NCBI RefSeq assembly: GCF_004341885.1
Contig: NZ_SLVX01000005.1
Location: forward strand, 248,001 to 312,000
Source: Shinella granuli
Lineage (GTDB): Bacteria > Pseudomonadota > Alphaproteobacteria > Rhizobiales > Rhizobiaceae
DNA: 64,000 nt
Reading direction: 5' to 3'
In this document: positions 32,815 to 39,855 of the stretch, piece after piece
Numbering within the stretch: position 1 is the stretch's first letter
Layout of the letters: each line of letters starts with the position of its first letter
The notes under the pieces: model-generated
What the model saw: only the letters and a program-made list of their open reading frames with translations
What the model was told of the DNA's origin: nothing
Database searches by the model: none
Program-made: the position numbers and the translations under genes

Positions 32815-32859
32815 GCGCCCTTCCAGAACTTTAGCTATACTAAAGTTCTGGAAGGGCGC
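32815..32859. promoter_or_regulatory. 45-bp palindrome (20-5-20), operator candidate upstream of ABC operon 2
   Basis: Bases 32815-32834 are the exact reverse complement of 32840-32859, around CTATA. The inner core ACTTTAG-N5-CTAAAGT (32828-32846) is the same, with the same spacing, as the palindrome before the XRE-cupin gene at 33564. It lies between the regulator's 3' end and the binding-protein gene. Operator for the XRE-cupin regulator is the best reading; as RNA it would also make a strong hairpin, but no T-run follows. Confidence 0.75.
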
Positions 32860-32911
32860 TTGTCAATCGGTTTTGCAGGCGCTTCCGACAAACGATCGAA
32901 AGCACCCGCCG

Positions 32912-33529
32912 TCAGCGTTCCGGAATGATGCGCGTCGTGCCGACCCAGAGCTCCCGCGCCTCGACGGTGCCGACATTGCGCGCCCGGTGCGGCAGGGACG
33001 AGGGAAAATGCAGCGTGTCGCCCGCCTTCAGCAGATAGTCCCGGCCGCCGACCTCGTAGAGCATCTCGCCCTCGATGAGATAAAGGAAGTCCTCGCCCTC
33101 GTGGCGCGTCAGTTCCGAGACATAACCGGGCGGCATGTGGGTGATACAGCTATTCAGCCGGGCATCGGGAAAGCCGCGCTGCAGGATCTGGTAGACCCGC
33201 TCCTCGGCGTCGATGCTGCAGCCGCGCCGCTCGCTGGCCCTGGAGACCATGGAATGGGCGGGCTGGGGACCTTGCGGCAGGAAGGCCTCCACGCTGATGC
33301 CGAGCGTGTTGGCGACATTGTAGAGCGAGATCAGCGAGGGCGTGGAGAGTCCGCGCTCGATCTGGCTGATGAAGCCTTCGCTGAGCCCGGCCTCCTGCGC
33401 CACCTCCTTCATCGTCTTGCCGATCGCCTTGCGCCGCTGGCGCAGCGCGCGCCCGAGCGAGGTCGCGGAGGGCGGTTGGGTCGGGGAACCGGCGCCCGCC
33501 ACCCGCGCCTCCCGTTCATCGAAACTCAT
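32912..33529 (-). CDS. XRE-family regulator with C-terminal cupin domain
   Basis: 205 residues. The helix-turn-helix spans about 25-80 (GRALRQRRKAIGKTMKEVAQEAGLSEGFISQIERG in pieces, then LSTPSLISLYNVANTLGIS), the classic XRE repressor fold. The cupin follows at about 120-195 (RHEGEDFLYLIEGEMLYEVGG, DTLHFPSSLPHRARNVG), where a small ligand may bind. This class is often a repressor or dual regulator of transport and catabolic genes. The start MSFDEREARV at 33529 has GGAAAGACGG before it; a GTG 12 codons upstream would run into the operator. It sits just upstream of ABC operon 2 on the same strand. Confidence 0.88.
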   Translation of the reverse strand: MSFDEREARVAGAGSPTQPPSATSLGRALRQRRKAIGKTMKEVAQEAGLSEGFISQIERGLSTPSLISLYNVANTLGISVEAFLPQGPQPAHSMVSRASERRGCSIDAEERVYQILQRGFPDARLNSCITHMPPGYVSELTRHEGEDFLYLIEGEMLYEVGGRDYLLKAGDTLHFPSSLPHRARNVGTVEARELWVGTTRIIPER

Positions 33530-33563
33530 GCCGTCTTTCCGCGCTGTGCTGCCTGACCGGGAC

Positions 33564-33582
33564 ACTTTAGTATTGCTAAAGT
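33564..33582. promoter_or_regulatory. Operator palindrome upstream of the XRE-cupin regulator
   Basis: ACTTTAG-TATTG-CTAAAGT, perfect 7-bp arms with a 5-bp centre, 35-53 bp before the regulator start. Identical arms and spacing occur at 32828-32846 before ABC operon 2. Autoregulation is the natural inference. Confidence 0.75.
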
Positions 33583-33635
33583 TAATTGTGCAAGCGGGAA
33601 AATGACGAAGAAGGTGACCGGAGGGGCGCAGGCCC

Positions 33636-34379
33636 TCAGGGTGCTTCGAACTTCACCATCGTGCCGCCGCCGGTCGCCTGGTCGGTCGGGAAGACCTCGA
33701 CGCGGGCGACATCGACATGGGCGGGCAGCGCGATCACGTCGTGGACGATCTGCGCGATGTTTTCCGGCTGGATGGGGCGGTAGCCGTCATAGAGCACGGC
33801 CTTCGCCTGATCGCCGGGAAGGGAGGTGCGGTAGAGCGCCGTCTGGACGCGGCCGGGCACGATCTCGCTCACCCGCACGCCGGTGCCGAGGAGGTCGCAG
33901 CGCAGGTTGTCGCAAAACAGGCTGAGACCCGCCTTCGAGGCACCATAGGCGCCCATGTTCGGATAGGGCGCCTGGCCGCCGCTCGAGCCGACATAGAGGA
34001 GATGGCCGCGCTTGCGCGCCACCATGCCGGGCAGGAAGACCCGCGTCAGGTGCATCGGCGCCTTGAGATTGACGTCGATCATCGCGTCGATCTCGGCGGG
34101 GTCTATGTCCTGGAAGGCCGCGCGGGTCGACAGGATGCCGGCATTGTTGACGAGGATGTCGACCGCGACGCCCGCCAGCGCCTCGGCGATGCGCGCCGTA
34201 TCGCGCACGTCCGCCTCGACGGGGATCGCCCCGCAGCGTTCCGCCAACCCGGCAAGCGCCGCCGCGTTGCGGCCGACGGCGTAGACCGCCAGTCCCCGCC
34301 CCCGCAGCATCGGCACGATGGCCTCGCCGATGCCGCTGGTCGCCCCCGTGACGACGGCGACGCGGTTTGCGTCAGACAT
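33636..34379 (-). CDS. Short-chain dehydrogenase/reductase (SDR)
   Basis: 247 residues. [10 protein letters not shown] near residue 10 is the NAD(P) glycine motif, NNAG follows at about 75, the catalytic serine lies in YVGSSGGQ and the YxxxK pair in [11 protein letters not shown]. The classical SDR fold reduces or oxidises a carbonyl or alcohol. The start [12 protein letters not shown] at 34379 overlaps the end of the preceding SDR gene by 8 bases, so the two are co-translated. Substrate unknown; the partner SDR and the GntR regulator suggest sugar acid, polyol or similar catabolism. Confidence 0.85.
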   Translation of the reverse strand: MSDANRVAVVTGATSGIGEAIVPMLRGRGLAVYAVGRNAAALAGLAERCGAIPVEADVRDTARIAEALAGVAVDILVNNAGILSTRAAFQDIDPAEIDAMIDVNLKAPMHLTRVFLPGMVARKRGHLLYVGSSGGQAPYPNMGAYGASKAGLSLFCDNLRCDLLGTGVRVSEIVPGRVQTALYRTSLPGDQAKAVLYDGYRPIQPENIAQIVHDVIALPAHVDVARVEVFPTDQATGGGTMVKFEAP

Positions 34380-35121
34380 AGATGTAGCCCCCGCTGACCA
34401 CGACATTCTCGCCCGTCGCATAGGTGTTGCGACTGGAAGCCATCATGACGATCCACTCGGCCATTTCCACCGGCTCAGCCGCGCGGCCGAGCGCGCTTGC
34501 CCTGGCAAGCTCCGGCAGGAAGCCGAGTTCCCTGGCACGGTCGGTGGCAAAGCCGGCCGGCGCGACGGAGTTCACGAGGATCTGGTCCTTGGCGCATTCC
34601 TGGGCGAAGGACTTGGTGAGGCTGACGACCGCGGCCTTGGTGGCGGCATAGTGGGCGTTCTGCGGATGCGCCTTGAAGGCATCGACCGAGGTGACGTTGA
34701 CGATGCGGCCGGTCACCGCCGGCAGGGTCACGAAACGGCGCATGTGGCGCACCGCCGCGACCATCATGTGATAGGTGCCCTTGATGTTGATGGCGTTCTC
34801 CAGGTCCCAGTCCTCGTCCGTGATGTCGAGGATCGGCTTGCGCGGATAGATGGCGGCGCTGTTGACCAGCGCATGGACGCGGCCGAGCTTTTCCGCAACC
34901 GTCGCGAACCCGCCATGGGCCGTCTCGGCCCGGGAAATGTCGGCAACGGCGGTCGCCACCTCGGCGCCCATCGCCGAAAGCGCCGCCGCAGAGGAGGCGA
35001 GCAGCGCTCCGTTGCGGTCGATAAGGCCGATCTTCGCAGCGCCCCGTTCCACCATCAGCCGGGCCGTGACGAGACCGAGCCCCGAAGCGCCGCCGACGAT
35101 GACAACAGACTGGTCCTGCAT
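34372..35121 (-). CDS. Short-chain dehydrogenase/reductase (SDR), second of a pair
   Basis: 249 residues. [14 protein letters not shown] is the cofactor motif, NSAAIY replaces the usual NNAG, the catalytic serine is in [12 protein letters not shown] and the tyrosine-lysine pair in [13 protein letters not shown]. First gene of a two-gene unit that is divergent from a GntR regulator with candidate operators between them. The start at 35121 follows GGAGATGGAGC. Substrate unknown. Confidence 0.85.
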   Translation of the reverse strand: MQDQSVVIVGGASGLGLVTARLMVERGAAKIGLIDRNGALLASSAAALSAMGAEVATAVADISRAETAHGGFATVAEKLGRVHALVNSAAIYPRKPILDITDEDWDLENAINIKGTYHMMVAAVRHMRRFVTLPAVTGRIVNVTSVDAFKAHPQNAHYAATKAAVVSLTKSFAQECAKDQILVNSVAPAGFATDRARELGFLPELARASALGRAAEPVEMAEWIVMMASSRNTYATGENVVVSGGYIYV

Positions 35122-35166
35122 GCTCCATCTCCTCCGCGATTTTCGCGGCAACACCATATTGGTATG

Positions 35167-35180
35167 TTATCACTTATATG
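35167..35180. promoter_or_regulatory. GntR-type operator candidate, site 1
   Basis: TTATCACTTATATG, 46-59 bp before the SDR-pair start. It shares TATCACTTAT with the site at 42027 and TTATCAC with the reverse of the site at 35254. Confidence 0.45.
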
Positions 35181-35253
35181 CTAACTTTGCCGAAAAGCAA
35201 GCTGCCCCCCCGAAGGCCGCCCGCTGGCGTCCTTCCTCTGGAGAAGCCGGCTG

Positions 35254-35270
35254 TGTATGATATGTGATAA
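35254..35270. promoter_or_regulatory. GntR-type operator candidate, site 2
   Basis: Read on the minus strand it is TTATCACATATCATACA; 15 of 17 bases match the site at 42027-42043 upstream of the hydantoinase operon. It ends 29 bp before the GntR gene start. Confidence 0.6.
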
Positions 35271-35298
35271 ATGAAAACCCGGGAAAGGCTGGATCGGC

Positions 35299-36030
35299 AT
35301 GTCGATCATCACGCAGCGCGGCAACCTCGCGGAGATCGTCGTCGCCAGGCTCGCCGAGCGGATCGACTCGGGCCTCTATCCACCCGGTGAGAAGATCCCG
35401 TCGAGTGCCCAGCTATGCGAGGAATTCGGCGTCTCACGCACCGTCATCCGCGAGGCGCTGGCCTCGCTCAAGGTGGCCGGCCGCGTCATCGCACGGCAGG
35501 GCGCGGGCGTCTATGTCACGGAGAAGGATGCGCGGGCGCTGAACTTCGAGATCAGCCGCATCGACGACATCCGCTCGGCCATGCAGATCCTCGAACTGCG
35601 GCTCGGCGTCGAAATGCAGGCGGTGGCACTGGCCGCCCAGCGCCGCACCCCGGAAGCCCTCGCCGAGATCGCCCGCGCCTTCGACCATATCGAGACGCTC
35701 GACACGAACAATGCCGAGATCGAGGCGCGCGCCGATTTCGAGTTCCACCTCGCCATTGCCAAGGCGACGCGCAACCCGCATTTCCCGCGCTTCCTCGAAG
35801 CCGTGATGGGCGAGATCAATCTCGACCTGGTTCTCAAGCACCGCCAGTCCGGCCCCGCCTCGAAGGCCTATCTGAAGAAGATCAACCGCGAGCACGCCGC
35901 CATCCTCGCCGCCATCACCCAGGGCGACCCGAAGGCCGCCAAGCAGGCGCTGGCCGCCCATCTGGAGGAAAGCCTCGACCGCTACCGCGCCCTCCTGGAC
36001 GAGCCGGCGGGCAGCGAAGGGGACGATTGA
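35299..36030 (+). CDS. GntR-family regulator, FadR subfamily
   Basis: 243 residues. The N-terminal winged helix-turn-helix is typical (GLYPPGEKIPSSAQLCEEFGVSRTVIREALASLKVAGRV in pieces, residues 20-58) and the all-helical FCD effector domain follows, with the metal-site pattern E-x-R, D-F-x-F-H (ADFEFHLAIAKAT) and a later His (REHAAILAAI). FadR-type members respond to organic or sugar acids. It is divergent from the SDR pair. Start at 35299 follows GAAAGGCTGGAT. Probable targets are the SDR pair, itself, and the hydantoinase operon, which shares the motif. Confidence 0.92.
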   Translation: MSIITQRGNLAEIVVARLAERIDSGLYPPGEKIPSSAQLCEEFGVSRTVIREALASLKVAGRVIARQGAGVYVTEKDARALNFEISRIDDIRSAMQILELRLGVEMQAVALAAQRRTPEALAEIARAFDHIETLDTNNAEIEARADFEFHLAIAKATRNPHFPRFLEAVMGEINLDLVLKHRQSGPASKAYLKKINREHAAILAAITQGDPKAAKQALAAHLEESLDRYRALLDEPAGSEGDD

Positions 36031-36049
36031 GGGTCCGGCGCGCGCATCG

Positions 36050-37246
36050 TCAGATGACGGCGTCCTCAAGGAAGGGTCGGTTTGCGACAACACGCTCGTA
36101 GCCGAAGGGCGAGAGGTCGAGCGTGCGGAAGCCGCCATAGGTGATCAGTTCGCAAAGCCCGCGCCCCATGGCCGGCGACTGCTGCAGGCCGTGGCCGGAA
36201 AAGCCGTTGGCGAAGAGGAAATTCCTCACCTCGGCATGCGGGCCGAGGATGACGTTGTGGTCGAGCGTGCAGTAGTCATAGTGTCCCGCCCAGCTATTGA
36301 CGACCTTGACCGCCTCGAAGGCCGGCACGCGGTTTGCCAGCGTCGGCCAGATCTCCGTCTCGAATTCGTCGTGCATGACGGCAAAATCGGCCGGATCGAC
36401 CTCCGGATCATGCCTGGGAGCGGTGCCCATCAGGTAGAATTTGCCTTCCGGGCGGAAGAAGACGCCGGTCGGGTCGATGGTGAGGCCGACGCCGGGGCCG
36501 AGCGGCGTGCGGCAATCGACGACGAAGATCGAACGGCGACGCGGCTCGACGGGAATGTCGAGGCCCGCCATGCGCGCCATGACCTTGCTGTTGGTGCCCG
36601 ACGTGTTGACCAGCATGCCGCAGGCGATCACCTGTCCGCCCCTGGTCGTCACCGAGACGATGCGGTCGCCTTCGCGATTGATCGCGACGACCTCATCCTC
36701 GATATATTCGACGCCGAGCGAACGCGCCTTCTTGCGGAAACCCTGCAGGAGACCGACGCTGTCGAACCAGCCCTCGCCGCGCTCGCCCTTGCTGCCGAGG
36801 GTGAGACCTTCCGTGTTCAGCCAGGCAAAGCGCTTGCCCAAACCGTCCGGGTCGAGCAGCGAGACATCCGCGCCGCAGGCGACCTGCGTTTCGTGGTTGC
36901 GGCGAAGCACGTCCGCGCCCCGCTCGTCGCCCGCCAGGAAGAGATAGCCGTTCTCGTGGAAGCCGATCTCCGGCGTGTCGGCGTCGACCGCTACATTCTC
37001 CTTGAAATTGCGGATGAATTCCGTTCCGAACTGCGAGATCTTCACATTGATCGCGTTGGAGAACTGGTGGCGGATCGAGCTGGAGGAGAGCGCGGTCGCC
37101 GATCGCTGGTAGGTCCAGTCCTTCTCGATCACCAGCACGGTCCCGGTGAAATCCGGATTGGTCGCCAGGAAATAGGCCGTCGCGCTGCCGACCACCGCGC
37201 CGCCGACGATGACCACATCATAGGATGTCCGCGAAGCCTGCATCAT
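36050..37246 (-). CDS. FAD-dependent oxidoreductase, DadA/DAO family
   Basis: 398 residues. DVVIVGGAVVGSATAYFLA at 9-27 binds the FAD ADP part; the glycine oxidase/D-amino acid dehydrogenase family pattern continues with LVIEKDWTY, a middle substrate domain and the C-terminal NFLFANGFSGHGLQQSPAMGRGL flavin motif. These enzymes oxidise C-N bonds of N-alkyl or D-amino acids (sarcosine, D-amino acids, proline betaine-like compounds). The start overlaps the preceding dehydrogenase stop; a second Met follows directly, so 37243 is equally possible. Last gene of the hydantoinase operon. Confidence 0.85.
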   Translation of the reverse strand: MMQASRTSYDVVIVGGAVVGSATAYFLATNPDFTGTVLVIEKDWTYQRSATALSSSSIRHQFSNAINVKISQFGTEFIRNFKENVAVDADTPEIGFHENGYLFLAGDERGADVLRRNHETQVACGADVSLLDPDGLGKRFAWLNTEGLTLGSKGERGEGWFDSVGLLQGFRKKARSLGVEYIEDEVVAINREGDRIVSVTTRGGQVIACGMLVNTSGTNSKVMARMAGLDIPVEPRRRSIFVVDCRTPLGPGVGLTIDPTGVFFRPEGKFYLMGTAPRHDPEVDPADFAVMHDEFETEIWPTLANRVPAFEAVKVVNSWAGHYDYCTLDHNVILGPHAEVRNFLFANGFSGHGLQQSPAMGRGLCELITYGGFRTLDLSPFGYERVVANRPFLEDAVI

Positions 37247-38049
37247 TTGTCCTCGAAATGGCCGGCCGCGCAGAAGCTGCCGCCCTGGTAGCGCACCGCC
37301 GGATCGTTCGGGTCACCCTGCCTGGTCGCGGCGAAAACCTTGTCCGCGTAGTCGTCGGCGCTGTCTTGCGGCCTGTAGCCGAGCGAGGCTGCCGTGTGGT
37401 TGTCCCAGAAGGCGCGGCTGTTGTTCGACATGCCATAGGCGACCATGAAGCCGACGCGCTCCGCCGACAGGCATTTTTCGACGAGTTGGCGGCAATCGCG
37501 GTAGGAGAGCCAGGTGATGAGATGGCGCCGGTCGGTCGGCTCCGGGAAGCAGGAGCCGATGCGGATGCTGACGCTCTCGATGTCGAACTTGTCGAAATAG
37601 TAGCGGCCGAGATTTTCGACAAAGGTCTTCGAAACGCCGTAGAGGCTGTCCGGCCGCGTTGGCACGTTGCCGTCGATCGTTTCCGTACGCTCGTAATAGC
37701 CGATGGCATGCACGGAGCTGGCATAGACAATGCGCTTGACACCATGGCGGCGTGCGGCTTCGTAGATGTGGTAACCGCCTGAAATGTTGCTGTCGAGGAT
37801 CGTCTTCCATTCGGCCTCGAGCGGCTGGCCGCCGAGATGCACGATGGCATCGCAGCCGTTCACCGCCGCGCAGACCGCATCGAAATCGGCAAGATCGAGC
37901 GTGAAGTCCTCCTCGTGGGAGGCGAGGTTTTCGCAGGGCCGGCGGTCGGAAAGCCGCACGACCTTGCCGAGCCGCGTGCCCGACTGGCGCAGCGCCGTGC
38001 CGACGCTCCCGGCCGCCCCCGTCAACAGAACCCTTTGAAAATGCGACAT
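37243..38049 (-). CDS. NAD-dependent epimerase/dehydratase, uronate dehydrogenase-like
   Basis: 268 residues; Agrobacterium uronate dehydrogenase has 265. VLLTGAAGSVGTALR is the Rossmann motif; IVHLGGQPLE, YASSVHAIGYYERT and YGVSKTFVENLGRYY hold the cofactor site, the catalytic serine and the Y-x-x-x-K pair, in the same order as in Udh. Udh oxidises uronic acids to aldarolactones. The start MSHFQRVLL at 38049 follows AAGGAAAGACC. In this operon, between hydantoinase subunits and a DadA-like oxidoreductase, a true uronic acid substrate is uncertain; a related sugar acid or lactam-derived compound is possible. Confidence 0.78.
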   Translation of the reverse strand: MSHFQRVLLTGAAGSVGTALRQSGTRLGKVVRLSDRRPCENLASHEEDFTLDLADFDAVCAAVNGCDAIVHLGGQPLEAEWKTILDSNISGGYHIYEAARRHGVKRIVYASSVHAIGYYERTETIDGNVPTRPDSLYGVSKTFVENLGRYYFDKFDIESVSIRIGSCFPEPTDRRHLITWLSYRDCRQLVEKCLSAERVGFMVAYGMSNNSRAFWDNHTAASLGYRPQDSADDYADKVFAATRQGDPNDPAVRYQGGSFCAAGHFEDK

Positions 38050-38109
38050 GGTCTTTCCTTCAGCAAAACCGGCCGATCCACAGGCGATGCGCCCGATGGC
38101 CGGCATGAG

Positions 38110-38120
38110 CGTATCATACG
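38110..38120. promoter_or_regulatory. CGTATCATACG palindrome, possible GntR-related site
   Basis: A perfect 5-1-5 palindrome 61-71 bp before the uronate dehydrogenase-like gene. It includes TATCATAC, also present in the operator candidates at 35254 and 42027. It may mark an internal promoter within the hydantoinase operon. Confidence 0.4.
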
Positions 38121-38181
38121 AGGGAGGGGGTGCTTGCAGCCCGCCACCGGACTTCCGCGATTGTCTACGGGACGCATCGTC

Positions 38182-39840
38182 TCATGCTTTCCCTTCCGCC
38201 TTGCCGTAGAGCGCGGCCTGCTCGCCGGTGATATAGCCGTGCCGGACGTCATGGGCGACGGCATCGGCAGGGCGTCTGGACGGATCGCCATAGCCGCCGC
38301 CACCCGGCAGCGAGAGCACGAGGCGGCGCCCCTCCGGCACGAATTGCAGGCCCTTGCCCTTCAGCACCGTGCCGTCGTCCAGCGCGACGCCGCCGGGCGC
38401 GCCGTCAAGGCCGCCGTCACGACCACGGGCGGGATGGCCGAGACGATCGAACATGGCGGAGAAGCGGAAGGAGAAGCCTTCGGCCGCCTCGATCTCGATC
38501 ATCTGGCCGAGGCCGCCGCGCTGCGCACCGGCACCGCCGGACCCCTCGCGCAGTTCTTTGCGCCAGACGATGACCGGGCCGACATTTTCCGTCGCCTCGA
38601 TCGGCATCGTGTGCACGCCGCTCGGGAAGGCCGTGGCATTGAGGCCGTCGAGACTGGCGCGCGCGCCCGAACCGCCGGAATTGAACATCAGGATTTCCGC
38701 ACCCTTGCCGCCGATCTGGTCGGAAACCGGGCGCACGCTCATATGCAGGTTCCACAGCGCGCTCGCCCCTTCCGCCGGCACCTGGCCGGGCAGCGCCTGG
38801 TGCAGCGCGCCGAGCACGAGGTCCGGCACGAAATGGCCGAGCACATGGCGCACGGCGACGGGGGCCGGGCGTTTGGCATTGAGGATGCAGCCTTCCGGCG
38901 CGGTGACGTCGAAGGGCGCGAGCGAGGCGGCATTGTTCGGGATTTCCGGCGCCACCACGCATTTGATGCCGTAGCAGGCATAGGCTTTCGCATAGACCAG
39001 CGGCACGTTGATGCCGAACCGGCTCATGCCCGAGGTGCCATCGAAATCGACCAGCACGTTGTCCGGGCCGATGGTCAGCGTTGCGGCAAGATGCACCGGC
39101 TCGTCATAGCCGTCGAGATCGAGGCTGTAGGACCAGCTTCCGTGCGGCAGGTTTTTGAGACGCTCCAGTGTCGCCTCGCGGCTGTGCTTGAGGATGAAGC
39201 CGCCGATCAGCGACAGGTCTTCCAGGTTGAATTCCGTCAACATGTCGACGAGACGGCGGTGGCCGGTCTCGTTGCAGGCGGCGAGCGCATGGAAATCACC
39301 GACCACCTTGTCGCTCTCGCGCACATTGTTGCGCACGATATGGATGAGCGTGCGGTTCAATTCGCCGCGCTCGAAGAACTTCATGATCGGGATGAAGAGG
39401 CCTTCTTCATAGACCTCGCGCGCATCCGGCCCGAAGCCGCGCCCGCCGATATCGACCACATGGGCGGTGGAGGCGAAATAGCCGACCAGCCTGCCATGAT
39501 GAAAGGAGGGCGTGACGACGGTGATGTCGTGCAGGTGCCCTGTGCCCTTCCACGGGTCGTTGGTGATGTAGACATCGCCTTCAAAGATGTTCTCCGGGCC
39601 GATGTCGCGGATGAAATGGGCGACGGATTCGGCCATGGCGTTGACATGGCCCGGCGTGCCGGTGACGGCCTGCGCCAGCATGCGGCCTTCGAGGTCGAAG
39701 ACCCCGGCGGAGAGATCGCCCGCCTCGCGTACCGAGGTGGAGAAGGCCGTGCGGATCAGCGTCTGCGCCTGCTCCTCGACGACGGAGATCAGGCGGTTCC
39801 ACATGACCTGCATGTGAATATCGATCATCGACTGGTTCAT
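38182..39840 (-). CDS. hyuB: Hydantoinase B/oxoprolinase-family subunit
   Basis: 552 residues, normal for HyuB. Visible landmarks are the N-terminal EEQAQTLIRTAFSTSVREAGDLSAGVFD, TNDPWKGTGHLHDITVVTP (metal-binding T-N-D-P-x-x-G-x-x-H-x-x-D), the central IPNNAASLAPFDVTAPEGCILN and the C-terminal LSLPGGGGYGDP. With HyuA it makes an ATP-dependent amidohydrolase that opens hydantoins, 5-oxoproline or related lactams, or an acetone-carboxylase-like enzyme. It starts 15 bp after hyuA. No third, small carboxylase-type subunit is present, which favours hydantoinase/oxoprolinase over acetone carboxylase. Confidence 0.88.
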   Translation of the reverse strand: MNQSMIDIHMQVMWNRLISVVEEQAQTLIRTAFSTSVREAGDLSAGVFDLEGRMLAQAVTGTPGHVNAMAESVAHFIRDIGPENIFEGDVYITNDPWKGTGHLHDITVVTPSFHHGRLVGYFASTAHVVDIGGRGFGPDAREVYEEGLFIPIMKFFERGELNRTLIHIVRNNVRESDKVVGDFHALAACNETGHRRLVDMLTEFNLEDLSLIGGFILKHSREATLERLKNLPHGSWSYSLDLDGYDEPVHLAATLTIGPDNVLVDFDGTSGMSRFGINVPLVYAKAYACYGIKCVVAPEIPNNAASLAPFDVTAPEGCILNAKRPAPVAVRHVLGHFVPDLVLGALHQALPGQVPAEGASALWNLHMSVRPVSDQIGGKGAEILMFNSGGSGARASLDGLNATAFPSGVHTMPIEATENVGPVIVWRKELREGSGGAGAQRGGLGQMIEIEAAEGFSFRFSAMFDRLGHPARGRDGGLDGAPGGVALDDGTVLKGKGLQFVPEGRRLVLSLPGGGGYGDPSRRPADAVAHDVRHGYITGEQAALYGKAEGKA

Positions 39841-39855
39841 GCCTTCGATCCTCGA

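Noticed and set aside
33529-33565. GTG start 12 codons upstream for the XRE-cupin regulator
   Set aside because: It would begin inside the operator palindrome and lacks a ribosome site; the ATG at 33529 has one.
38159-38167. GATTGTCTA, matching nine bases of the dyad before the aldehyde dehydrogenase
   Set aside because: A single nine-base match is expected by chance in 64 kb on two strands, and it has no inverted partner.
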